A stretch of 64,000 bases of DNA. It comes from Auanema rhodensis (taxonomy: Eukaryota > Nematoda > Chromadorea > Rhabditida > Rhabditidae). This document shows, piece after piece, positions 52,236 to 63,700 of this stretch (position 1 is its first letter; each line of letters begins with the position of its first letter). The stretch covers positions 434,001-498,000 of the forward strand of contig CAXKVF010000077.1 in the NCBI GenBank assembly GCA_964057225.1. The letters are read 5' to 3'. The translations under genes were made by a program, and so were the position numbers. Below the pieces are notes generated by a model. It ran no database searches, had not been told where the DNA came from, and saw only the letters and a program-made list of their open reading frames with translations.

Positions 52236-53247
52236 TGTTAGCAGTAGGATCTGGAACAGATTTAGCTCGGCGAGAAGGGTTTTTTCTTCTTCTTTGGCTG
52301 CTACATCTTTCTTTGTTTATTGGAGCGGGCTGTCCCTTAGTTATAGGCCGGCCTCTTCTACCAGATTTAGACGGGGGACTAGAATCAAGGTCATGCGTAA
52401 AAATAGGCATGTCAGACATTGGAGCAATGCATGAATTGGTAGTTTCAGAGTCCATGCGTGTAGGGGAAACAACATATTTAACACTGGATGTGTCTTTTGG
52501 GGCAGTGCCTGTGTTGGTGAGTCTACGAGGTACTTTTATAAGCTTTAGATCTCGAACAAGAAAAATGAATTCAGTGTCGTCAGAGTTTTTGCTTTTGGCT
52601 TCGTCACGAAGCCGTTTTTCTAGTTCCACCTCAAAGAATAGATAATCACGACGAACGAATGTTTTGGATAGTGAGTTGGAAATTTTAGGTTTGTGAGATC
52701 TTATAGCTGCTATAACAGTATCTCGAATACTGACCGAAGGACACGTTATGATAAGTGGACCAGGGGACCCTGATTTGAGGGTGCAGCGAGTAACGAATAT
52801 GTGATTGGAATTGAGTAAAGAAATAAGACTAGTATCACTGCAGCTATCAAAAACAAGTTTGAGAAGAGAACGGGCATCGCTAGGCAGATCAGGTGACGTG
52901 ACTGGAACCCGGAACCAGAGAGCTCTCAAGGAACGGTGAGCAAATTTAGATTCTTCTAACCTAATTTTATTCACTTCAGTTATAACAGTATTTGAACACG
53001 GAAGTGTAGGCAATATGCAAGCACTTTCGTTACCCATGAAAGCAGTGAACTTATTTTCTAAAGCGTTGAGTCTTGAGTTGAACTCAGTTTCAATTACTTT
53101 CAAACGAGATTCATGCAATGCGATACAGTTTTTGATACTATGCAGGTCGCTTTTGATTTCTAGAGAAAAACTTGAGAAAGTGGAATGAAGAGATTCCGTG
53201 AGAGATTTCAGAGAAGCAGTAAGAAACTCGGGAGTGACTGTAGACAT
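52168..53247 (-). CDS. LINE ORF1 protein (RNA-binding chaperone-like), 359 aa
   Basis: Probable nucleic-acid-binding ORF1p that packages the LINE RNA. The start is the ATG at 53247-53245, the first AUG in the whole element RNA, with A at -3; the frame stays open upstream to 53544 but without any ATG. Residues about 8-72 are heptad-like and rich in L, I, E and K, suggesting a coiled coil for oligomerisation. Residues about 105-240 (from ALWFRVPV through SGSPGPLIITCPS and RDTVIAAIRSHK to VRDLKLIKVP) look like the RRM-type ORF1p core, by resemblance only. The tail is strongly basic: GRRGRP (296-301) resembles an AT-hook core and QRRRKNPSRR follows (318-327). No CCHC zinc knuckle is seen. Its last 67 bases before the stop at 52170-52168 overlap ORF2 in the +1 frame. 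No stop or frameshift breaks it. Confidence 0.85.
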   Translation of the reverse strand: MSTVTPEFLTASLKSLTESLHSTFSSFSLEIKSDLHSIKNCIALHESRLKVIETEFNSRLNALENKFTAFMGNESACILPTLPCSNTVITEVNKIRLEESKFAHRSLRALWFRVPVTSPDLPSDARSLLKLVFDSCSDTSLISLLNSNHIFVTRCTLKSGSPGPLIITCPSVSIRDTVIAAIRSHKPKISNSLSKTFVRRDYLFFEVELEKRLRDEAKSKNSDDTEFIFLVRDLKLIKVPRRLTNTGTAPKDTSSVKYVVSPTRMDSETTNSCIAPMSDMPIFTHDLDSSPPSKSGRRGRPITKGQPAPINKERCSSQRRRKNPSRRAKSVPDPTANIVRNTSTLPNSPSNLPSQTSFR

Positions 53248-53256
53248 AATGACAGA

Positions 53257-53463
53257 GCGTAAAAAGTAAGGAAAGAAAAAATAAAGATAAAGGAAATGAT
53301 AAAAAGAAGAAAAATAAAAAGAAGAAAGAAAGGAAAAAAGAAAATATAGAGAGGATATGAAAAAGAAAAAAAAAGAGAAGAGAGAGAAAAATGAAAGAAA
53401 AAAAGAAAAAGGAAATAAATGAATACGGAAAAAAAGAAAAAGAAAAAAAGAAGAAAAAAGTAC
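53257..53463 (-). other. Pyrimidine-rich leader segment
   Basis: The plus strand is almost all A and G with scattered T, so the LINE RNA reads as about 200 nt of U/C-rich sequence ending just before the ORF1 AUG. It translates to low-complexity F/L/S-rich shadow frames that are not genes. It may keep the leader unstructured or bind polypyrimidine-binding proteins; neither can be tested from sequence. Confidence 0.7.
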
Positions 53464-53547
53464 CTTACTAAAACCAATCCGGCGTAAAACAAGAGCAGAC
53501 TTCGGTTGCGGCGGGGTTGGAGCAGTAGGGAGACAACCGACCACGAG

Positions 53548-53619
53548 GAGTCGAAAATGTAGTGTGAGTCGAAAATGTAGTGTGAGTCGAAAATGTAGTG
53601 TGAGTCGAAAATGTAGTGT
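53548..53619 (-). repeat. Four tandem 18-bp repeats at the LINE 5' end
   Basis: Perfect units of gagtcgaaaatgtagtgt (plus strand) at 53548-53565, 53566-53583, 53584-53601 and 53602-53619. The unit has no relation to the 176-bp satellite. It could be a promoter monomer array, as seen at the 5' ends of some LINEs, or stuttering of the reverse transcriptase as it finished the cDNA. Confidence 0.95.
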
Positions 53620-53639
53620 TTTTCAAAGTCATGGTTACC
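53620..53639 (+). other. Satellite-derived filler at the LINE 5' junction
   Basis: Twenty bases between the last 18-bp repeat and the target-site duplication. From 53621 they match monomer positions 104-122, out of order with the flank that follows (position 85 on). The same bases occur in the right flank 38 bp away. This is extra copied DNA, most simply from a template jump or end joining when the insertion was completed. Confidence 0.85.
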
Positions 53640-53645
53640 AAATTA
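53640..53645. repeat. Target-site duplication, right copy (aaatta)
   Basis: Monomer positions 85-90 again, from which the satellite continues in perfect phase. The first A may belong to the filler instead, so the duplication is 5 or 6 bp. Confidence 0.75.
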
Positions 53646-54083
53646 AAGTTCACGTAAATTTCAAAGTCATGGTTACCATGAACCAATATCAATAAAAATT
53701 TGTTTTTAGACTAATATGGACATGGGGAATCTAATTTTGAAAACCGCATCTCTTTATCTTTCACGTGAAGCGAGTTACATACCAAGTGCACATCACGTGT
53801 ACATTTAATTAGCATAAATTAAAGTTCACGTAAATTTCAAAGTCATGGTTACCATGCACCAATATCAATAAAAATTTGTTTTTAGACTAATATGGACATG
53901 GGGAATCTAATTTTGAAAACCGCATCTCTTTATCTTTCACGTGAAGCGAGTTACATACCAAGTGCACATCACGTGTACATTTAATTAGCATAAATTAAAG
54001 TTCACGTAAATTTCAAAGTCATGGTTACCATGAACCAATATCAATAAAAATTTGTTTTTAGACTAATATGGACATGGGGAATC

Positions 54084-57000
54084 TAATTTTGAAAACCGCA
54101 TCTCTTTATCTTTCACGTGAAGCGAGTTACATACCAAGTGCACATCACGTGTACATTTAATTAGCATAAATTAAAGTTCACGTAAATTTCAAAGTCATGG
54201 TTACCATGCACCAATGTCAATAAAAATTTGTTTTTAGACTAATATGGACATGGGGAATCAAATTTTGCAAACCGCATCTCTTCATCTTTCACGTGAAGCG
54301 AGTTACATACCAAGTGCACATCACGTGTACATTTAATTAGCATAAATTAAAGTTCACGTAAATTTCAAAGTCATGGTTACCATGCACCAATATCAATAAA
54401 AATTTGTTTTTAGACTAATATGGACATGGGGAATCTAATTTTGAAAACCGCATCTCTTTATCTTTCACGTGAAGCGAGTTACATACCAAGTGCACATCAC
54501 GTGTACATTTAATTAGCATAAATTAAAGTTCACGTAAATTTCAAAGTCATGGTTACCATGAACCAATATCAATAAAAATTTGTTTTTAGACTAATATGGA
54601 CATGGGGAATCTAATTTTGAAAACCGCATCTCTTTATCTTTCACGTGAAGCGAGTTACATACCAAGTGCACATCACGTGTACATTTAATTAGCATAAATT
54701 AAAGTTCACGTAAATTTCAAAGTCATGGTTACCATGAACCAATATCAATAAAAATTTGTTTTTAGACTAATATGGACATGGGGAATCTAATTTTGAAAAC
54801 CGCATCTCTTTATCTTTCACGTGAAGCGAGTTACATACCAAGTGCACATCACGTGTACATTTAATTAGCATAAATTAAAGTTCACGTAAATTTCAAAGTC
54901 ATGGTTACCATGCACCAATGTCAATAAAAATTTGTTTTTAGACTAATATGGACATGGGGAATCTAATTTTGCAAACCGCATCTCTTCATCTTTCACGTGA
55001 AGCGAGTTACATACCAAGTGCACATCACGTGTACATTTAATTAGCATAAATTAAAGTTCACGTAAATTTCAAAGTCATGGTTACCATGCACCAATATCAA
55101 TAAAAATTTGTTTTTAGACTAATATGGACATGGGGAATCTAATTTTGAAAACCGCATCTCTTTATCTTTCACGTGAAGCGAGTTACATACCAAGTGCACA
55201 TCACGTGTACATTTAATTAGCATAAATTAAAGTTCACGTAAATTTCAAAGTCATGGTTACCATGAACCAATATCAATAAAAATTTGTTTTTAGACTAATA
55301 TGGACATGGGGAATCTAATTTTGAAAACCGCATCTCTTTATCTTTCACGTGAAGCGAGTTACATACCAAGTGCACATCACGTGTACATTTAATTAGCATA
55401 AATTAAAGTTCACGTAAATTTCAAAGTCATGGTTACCATGAACCAATATCAATAAAAATTTGTTTTTAGACTAATATGGACATGGGGAATCTAATTTTGA
55501 AAACCGCATCTCTTTATCTTTCACGTGAAGCGAGTTACATACCAAGTGCACATCACGTGTACATTTAATTAGCATAAATTAAAGTTCACGTAAATTTCAA
55601 AGTCATGGTTACCATGCACCAATATCAATAAAAATTTGTTTTTAGACTAATATGGACATGGGGAATCTAATTTTGAAAACCGCATCTCTTTATCTTTCAC
55701 GTGAAGCGAGTTACATACCAAGTGCACATCACGTGTACATTTAATTAGCATAAATTAAAGTTCACGTAAATTTCAAAGTCATGGTTACCATGCACCAATA
55801 TCAATAAAAATTTGTTTTTAGACTAATATGGACATGGGGAATCTAATTTTGCAAACCGCATCTCTTCATCTTTCACGTGAAGCGAGTTACATACCAAGTG
55901 CACATCACGTGTACATTTAATTAGCATAAATTAAAGTTCACGTAAATTTCAAAGTCATGGTTACCATGAACCAATATCAATAAAAATTTGTTTTTAGACT
56001 AATATGGACATGGGGAATCTAATTTTGAAAACCGCATCTCTTTATCTTTCATGTGAAGCGAGTTACATACCAAGTGCACATCACGTGTACATTTAATTAG
56101 CATAAATTAAAGTTCACGTAAATTTCAAAGTCATGGTTACCATGAACCAATATCAATAAAAATTTGTTTTTAGACTAATATGGACATGGGGAATCTAATT
56201 TTGAAAACCGCATCTCTTTATCTTTCACGTGAAGCGAGTTACATACCAAGTGCACATCACGTGTACATTTAATTAGCATAAATTAAAGTTCACGTAAATT
56301 TCAAAGTCATGGTTACCATGCACCAATATCAATAAAAATTTGTTTTTAGACTAATATGGACATGGGGAATCTAATTTTGAAAACCGCATCTCTTTATCTT
56401 TCACGTGAAGCGAGTTACATACCAAGTGCACATCACGTGTACATTTAATTAGCATAAATTAAAGTTCACGTAAATTTCAAAGTCATGGTTACCATGCACC
56501 AATGTCAATAAAAATTTGTTTTTAGACTAATATGGACATGGGGAATCTAATTTTGCAAACCGCATCTCTTCATCTTTCACGTGAAGCGAGTTACATACCA
56601 AGTGCACATCACGTGTACATTTAATTAGCATAAATTAAAGTTCACGTAAATTTCAAAGTCATGGTTACCATGCACCAATATCAATAAAAATTTGTTTTTA
56701 GACTAATATGGACATGGGGAATCTAATTTTGAAAACCGCATCTCTTTATCTTTCACGTGAAGCGAGTTACATACCAAGTGCACATCACGTGTACATTTAA
56801 TTAGCATAAATTAAAGTTCACGTAAATTTCAAAGTCATGGTTACCATGAACCAATATCAATAAAAATTTGTTTTTAGACTAATATGGACATGGGGAATCT
56901 AATTTTGAAAACCGCATCTCTTTATCTTTCACGTGAAGCGAGTTACATACCAAGTGCACATCACGTGTACATTTAATTAGCATAAATTAAAGTTCACGTA

Positions 57001-57779
57001 AATTTCAAAGTCATGGTTACCATGAACCAATATCAATAAAAATTTGTTTTTAGACTAATATGGACATGGGGAATCTAATTTTGAAAACCGCATCTCTTTA
57101 TCTTTCACGTGAAGCGAGTTACATACCAAGTGCACATCACGTGTACATTTAATTAGCATAAATTAAAGTTCACGTAAATTTCAAAGTCATGGTTACCATG
57201 CACCAATGTCAATAAAAATTTGTTTTTAGACTAATATGGACATGGGGAATCTAATTTTGCAAACCGCATCTCTTCATCTTTCACGTGAAGCGAGTTACAT
57301 ACCAAGTGCACATCACGTGTACATTTAATTAGCATAAATTAAAGTTCACGTAAATTTCAAAGTCATGGTTACCATGCACCAATATCAATAAAAATTTGTT
57401 TTTAGACTAATATGGACATGGGGAATCTAATTTTGAAAACCGCATCTCTTTATCTTTCACGTGAAGCGAGTTACATACCAAGTGCACATCACGTGTACAT
57501 TTAATTAGCATAAATTAAAGTTCACGTAAATTTCAAAGTCATGGTTACCATGAACCAATATCAATAAAAATTTGTTTTTAGACTAATATGGACATGGGGA
57601 ATCTAATTTTGAAAACCGCATCTCTTTATCTTTCACGTGAAGCGAGTTACATACCAAGTGCACATCACGTGTACATTTAATTAGCATAAATTAAAGTTCA
57701 CGTAAATTTCAAAGTCATGGTTACCATGCACCAATATCAATAAAAATTTGTTTTTAGACTAATATGGACATGGGGAATC
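54084..57779 (+). repeat. 4-mer-like higher-order repeat right of the LINE
   Basis: The unit gcaccaatgtc / ttttgcaaacc + cttcatc / gaacc / gaacc is seen at 54084-54787, from 54788 and from 56372 and 57076. Spacing of the gcaa monomers is 4, 5, 4, 4 and 3 monomers, so the 704-bp unit is imperfect. Beyond 57.8 kb the spacing lengthens to 9 and 6 monomers and the pattern fades. Confidence 0.75.
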
Positions 57780-60700
57780 TAATTTTGCAAACCGCATCTC
57801 TTCATCTTTCACGTGAAGCGAGTTACATACCAAGTGCACATCACGTGTACATTTAATTAGCATAAATTAAAGTTCACGTAAATTTCAAAGTCATGGTTAC
57901 CATGAACCAATATCAATAAAAATTTGTTTTTAGACTAATATGGACATGGGGAATCTAATTTTGAAAACCGCATCTCTTTATCTTTCACGTGAAGCGAGTT
58001 ACATACCAAGTGCACATCACGTGTACATTTAATTAGCATAAATTAAAGTTCACGTAAATTTCAAAGTCATGGTTACCATGAACCAATATCAATAAAAATT
58101 TGTTTTTAGACTAATATGGACATGGGGAATCTAATTTTGAAAACCGCATCTCTTTATCTTTCACGTGAAGCGAGTTACATACCAAGTGCACATCACGTGT
58201 ACATTTAATTAGCATAAATTAAAGTTCACGTAAATTTCAAAGTCATGGTTACCATGCACCAATGTCAATAAAAATTTGTTTTTAGACTAATATGGACATG
58301 GGGAATCTAATTTTGAAAACCGCATCTCTTTATCTTTCACGTGAAGCGAGTTACATACCAAGTGCACATCACGTGTACATTTAATTAGCATAAATTAAAG
58401 TTCACGTAAATTTCAAAGTCATGGTTACCATGAACCAATATCAATAAAAATTTGTTTTTAGACTAATATGGACATGGGGAATCTAATTTTGAGAACCGCA
58501 TCTCTTTATCTTTCACGTGAAGCGAGTTACATACCAAGTGCACATCACGTGTACATTTAATTAGCATAAATTAAAGTTCACGTAAATTTCAAAGTCATGG
58601 TTACCATGCACCAATATCAATAAAAATTTGTTTTTAGACTAATATGGACATGGGGAATCTAATTTTGAAAACCGCATCTCTTTATCTTTCACGTGAAGCG
58701 AGTTACATACCAAGTGCACATCACGTGTACATTTAATTAGCATAAATTAAAGTTCACGTAAATTTCAAAGTCATGGTTACCATGAACCAATATCGATAAA
58801 AATTTGTTTTTAGACTGATATGGACATGGGGAATCTAATTTTGAAAACCGCATCTCTTTATCTTTCACGTGAAGCGAGTTACATACCAAGTGCACATCAC
58901 GTGTACATTTAATTAGCATAAATTAAAGTTCACGTAAATTTCAAAGTCATGGTTACCATGCACCAATATCAATAAAAATTTGTTTTTAGACTAATATGGA
59001 CATGGGGAATCTAATTTTCAAAACCGCATCTCTTTATCTTTCACGTGAAGCGAGTTACATACCAAGTGCACATCACGTGTACATTTAATTAGCATAAATT
59101 AAAGTTCACGTAAATTTCAAAGTCATGGTTACCATGCACCAATATCAATAAAAATTTGTTTTTAGACTAATATGTACATGGGGAATCTAATTTTGAAAAC
59201 CGCATCTCTTTATCTTTCACGTGAAGCGAGTTACATACCAAGTGCACTTCACGTGTACATTTAATTAGCATAAATTAAAGTTCACGTAAATTTCAAAGTC
59301 ATGGTTACCATGCACCAATGTCAATAAAAATTTGTTTTTAGACTAATATGGACATGGGGAATCTAATTTTGCAAACCGCATCTCTTCATCTTTCACGTGA
59401 AGCGAGTTACATACCAAGTGCACATCACGTTTACATTTAATTAGCATAAATTAAAGTTCACGTAAATTTCAAAGTCATGGTTACCATGCACCAATATCAA
59501 TAAAAATTTGTTTTTAGACTAATATGGACATGGGGAATCTAATTTTGAAAACCTCATCTCTTTATCTTTCACGTGAAGCGAGTTACATACCAAGTGCACA
59601 TCACGTGTACATTTAATTAGCATAAATTAAAGTTCACGTAAATTTCAAAGTCATGGTTACCATGAACCAATATCAATAAAAATTTGTTTTTAGACTAATA
59701 TGGACATGGGGAATCTAATTTTGAAAACCGCATCTCTTTATCTTTCACGTGAAGCGAGTTACATACCAAGTGCACATCACGTGTACATTTAATTAGCATA
59801 AATTAAAGTTCACGTAACTTTCAAAGTCATGGTTACCATGCACCAATATCAATAAAAATTTGTTTTTAGACTAATATGGACATGGGGAATCTAATTTTGA
59901 AAACCGCATCTCTTTATCTTTCACGTGAAGCGAGTTACATACTAAGTGCACATCACGTTTACATTTAATTAGCATAAATTAAAGTTCACGTAAATTTCAA
60001 AGTCATGGTTACCATGCACCAATATCAATAAAAATTTGTTTTTAGACTAATATGGACATGGGGAATCTAATTTTGAAAACCGCATCTCTTTATCTTTCAC
60101 GTGAAGCGAGTTACATACCAAGTGCACATCACGTGTACATTTAATTAGCATAAATTAAAGTTCACGTAAATTTCAAAGTCATGGTTACCATGAACCAATA
60201 TCAATAAAAATTTGTTTTTAGACTAATATGGACATGGGGAATCTAATTTTGAAAACCGCATCTCTTTACCTTTCACGTGAAGCGAGTTACATACCAAGTG
60301 CACATCACGTGTACATTTAATTAGCATAAATTAAAGTTCACGTAAATTTCAAAGTCATGGTTACCATGAACCAATATCAATAAAAATTTGTTTTTAGACT
60401 AATATGGACATGGGGAATTTAATTTTGCAAACCGCATCTCTTCATCTTTCACGTGAAGCGAGTTACATACCAAGTGCACATCACGTGTACATTTAATTAG
60501 CATAAATTAAAGTTCACGTAAATTTCAAAGTCATGGTTACCATGCACCAATATCAATAAAAATTTGTTTTTAGACTAATATGGACATGGGGAATCTAATT
60601 TTGAAAACCTCATCTCTTTATCTTTCACGTGAAGCGAGTTACATACCAAGTGCACATCACGTGTACATTTAATTAGCATAAATTAAAGTTCACGTAAATT

Positions 60701-63700
60701 TCAAAGTCATGGTTACCATGAACCAATATCAATAAAAATTTGTTTTTAGACTAATATGGACATGGGGAATCTGATTTTGAAAACCGCATCTCTTTATCTT
60801 TCACGTGAAGCGAGTTACATACCAAGTGCACATCACGTGTACATTTAATTAGCATAAATTAAAGTTCACGTAAATTTCAAAGTCATGGTTACCATGCACC
60901 AATATCAATAAAAATTTGTTTTTAAACTAATATGGACATGGGGAATCCAATTTTGAAAACCGCATCTCTTTATCTTTCACGTGAAGCGAGTTACATACCA
61001 AGTGCACATCACGTGTACATTTAATTAGCATAAATTAAAGTTCACGTAAATTTCAAAGTCATGGTTACCATGCACCAATATCAATAAAAATTTGTTTTTA
61101 GACTAATATGGACATGGGGAATCTAATTTTGAAAACCGCATCTCTTTATCTTTCACGTGAAGCGAGTTACATACCAAGTGCACATCACGTGTACATTTAA
61201 TTAGCATAAATTAAAGTTCACGTAAATTTCAAAGTCATGGTTACCATGAACCAATATCAATAAAAATTTGTTTTTAGACTAATATGGACATGGGGAATCT
61301 AATTTTGAAAACCGCATCTCTTTATCTTTCACGTGAAGCGAGTTACATACCAAGTGCACATCACGTGTACATTTAATTAGCATAAATTAAAGTTCACGTA
61401 AATTTCAAAGTCATGGTTACCATGCACCAATATCAATAAAAATTTGTTTTTAGACTAATATGGACATGGGGAATCTAATTTTGAAAACCGCATCTCTTTA
61501 TCTTTCACGTGAAGCGAGTTACATACCAAGTGCACATCACGTGTACATTTAATTAGCATAAATTAAAGTTCACGTAAATTTCAAAGTCATGGTTACCATG
61601 CACCAATATCAATAAAAATTTGTTTTTAGACTAATATGGACATGGGGAATCTAATTTTGAAAACCGCATCTCTTTATCTTTCACGTGAAGCGAGTTACAT
61701 ACCAAGTGCACATCACGTGTACATTTAATTAGCATAAATTAAAGTTCACGTAAATTTCAAAGTCATGGTTACCATGAACCAATATCAATAAAAATTTGTT
61801 TTTAGACTAATATGGACATGGGGAATCTAATTTTGAAAACCGCATCTCTTTATCTTTCACGTGAAGCGAGTTACAAACCAAGTGCACATCACGTGTACAT
61901 TTAATTAGCATAAATTAAAGTTCACGTAAATTTCAAAGTCATGGTTACCATGAACCAATATCAATAAAAATTTGTTTTTAGACTAATATGGACATGGGGA
62001 ATCTAATTTTGAAAACCGCATCTCTTTATCTTTCACGTGAAGCGAGTTACATACCAAGTGCACATCACGTATACATTTAATTAGCATAAATTAAAGTTCA
62101 CGTAAATTTCAAAGTCATGGTTACCATGAACCAATATCAATAAAAATTTGTTTTTAGACTAATATGGACATGGGGAATCTAATTTTGAAAACCGCATCTC
62201 TTTATCTTTCACGTGAAGCGAGTTACATACCAAGTGCACATCACGTGTACATTTAATTAGCATAAATTAAAGTTCACGTAAATTTCAAAGTCATGGTTAC
62301 CATGCACCAATATCAATAAAAATTTGTTTTTAGACTAATATGGACATGGGGAATCTAATTTTGAAAACCGCATCTCTTTATCTTTCACGTGAAGCGAGTT
62401 ACATACCAAGTGCACATCACGTGTACATTTAATTAGCATAAATTAAAGTTCACGTAAATTTCAAAGTCATGGTTACCATGCACCAATATCAATAAAAATT
62501 TGTTTTTAGACTAATATGGACATGGGGAATCTAATTTTGAAAACCGCATCTCTTCATCTTTCACGTGAAGCGAGTTACATACCAAGTGCACATCACGTGT
62601 ACATTTAATTAGCATAAATTAAAGTTCACGTAAATTTCAAAGTCATGGTTACCATGCACCAATATCAATAAAAATTTGTTTTTAGACTAATATGGACATG
62701 GGGAATCTAATTTTGAAAACCGCATCTCTTTATCTTTCACGTGAAGCGAGTTACATACCAAGTGCACAGCACGTGTACATTTAATTAGCATAAATTAAAG
62801 TTCACGTAAATTTCAAAGTCATGGTTACCATGAACCAATATCAATAAAAATTTGTTTTTAGACTAATATGGACATGGAGAATCTAATTTTGAAAACCGCA
62901 TCTCTTTATCTTTCACGTGAAGCGAGTTACATACCAAGTGCACATCACGTGTACATTTAATTAGCATAAATTAAAGTTCACGTAAATTTCAAAGTCATGG
63001 TTACCATGAACCAATATCAATAAAAATTTGTTTTTAGACTAATATGGACATGGGGAATCTAATTTTGAAAACCGCATCTCTTCATCTTTCACGTGAAGCG
63101 AGTTACATACCAAGTGCACATCACGTGTACATTTAATTAGCATAAATTAAAGTTCACGTAAATTTCAAAGTCTTGGTTACCATGCACCAATATCAATAAA
63201 AATTTGTTTTTAGACTAATATGGACATGGGGAATCTAATTTTGAAAACCGCATCTCTTTATCTTTCACGTGAAGCGAGTTACATACCAAGTGCACATCAC
63301 GTGTACATTTAATTAGCATAAATTAAAGTTCACGTAAATTTCAAAGTCATGGTTACCATGAACCAATATCAATAAAAATTTGTTTTTAGACTAATATGGA
63401 CATGGGGAATCTAATTTTGAAAACCGCATTTCTTTATCTTTCACGTGAAGCGAGTTACATACCAAGTGCACATCACGTGTACATTTAATTAGCATAAATT
63501 AAAGTTCACGTAAATTTCAAAGTCATGGTTACCATGAACCAATATCAATAAAAATTTGTTTTTAGACTAATATGGACATGGGGAATCTAATTTTGAAAAC
63601 CGCATCTCTTCATCTTTCACGTGAAGCGAGTTACATACCAAGTGCACATCACGTGTACATTTAATTAGCATAAATTAAAGTTCACGTAAATTTCAAAGTC

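Larger units (their letters stand above)
48839..53619 (-). mobile_element. Full-length non-LTR retrotransposon (LINE, Jockey/CR1-like superfamily)
   Basis: A single 4.78-kb unit on the minus strand, embedded in satellite. In sense order: four 18-bp repeats, a pyrimidine-rich 5' UTR, ORF1, overlapping ORF2 (APE endonuclease then reverse transcriptase, no RNase H), a 3' UTR, and a (AATA)n tail. There are no long terminal repeats. The target is cut at monomer position 90/91, with a 5-6 bp duplication of aaatta. Both ORFs are uninterrupted, which argues for a recent insertion. Clade placement between CR1, Rex1, L2 and Jockey would need an RT phylogeny. The APE + RT order and the C-terminal NLWNSLP motif are typical of the Jockey superfamily. 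Confidence 0.95.
53248..53619 (-). promoter_or_regulatory. LINE 5' UTR / presumed internal promoter
   Basis: The 372-nt leader has three parts in sense order: the 18-bp repeats (53619-53548), a GC-richer stretch (about 53547-53465), and a pyrimidine-rich tract (about 53463-53257). It contains no ATG in any sense frame. LINEs of this group must carry their promoter inside the element, so it is presumably here, but no specific promoter motif was recognised. Confidence 0.6.

Noticed and set aside
52279-52285. A_AAA_AAC slippery heptamer in the ORF1 frame near the ORF2 overlap
   Set aside because: It is a classic -1 slip site, but ORF2 lies in the +1 frame, so a -1 slip here would not reach it.
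52183-52645. Plus-strand frames of 83 and 149 codons
   Set aside because: Antisense shadows of ORF1 and the ORF1/ORF2 overlap.
53461-53470. Splice-donor-like AAG/GTAC in the LINE leader
   Set aside because: Joining it to the nearest AG past the ORF1 start would remove that start and shift the frame; no convincing acceptor was seen.
53208-53544. F/L/S-rich upstream frames, including a 99-codon extension of ORF1
   Set aside because: They translate the pyrimidine-rich leader and lack an ATG; the first AUG is at 53247.
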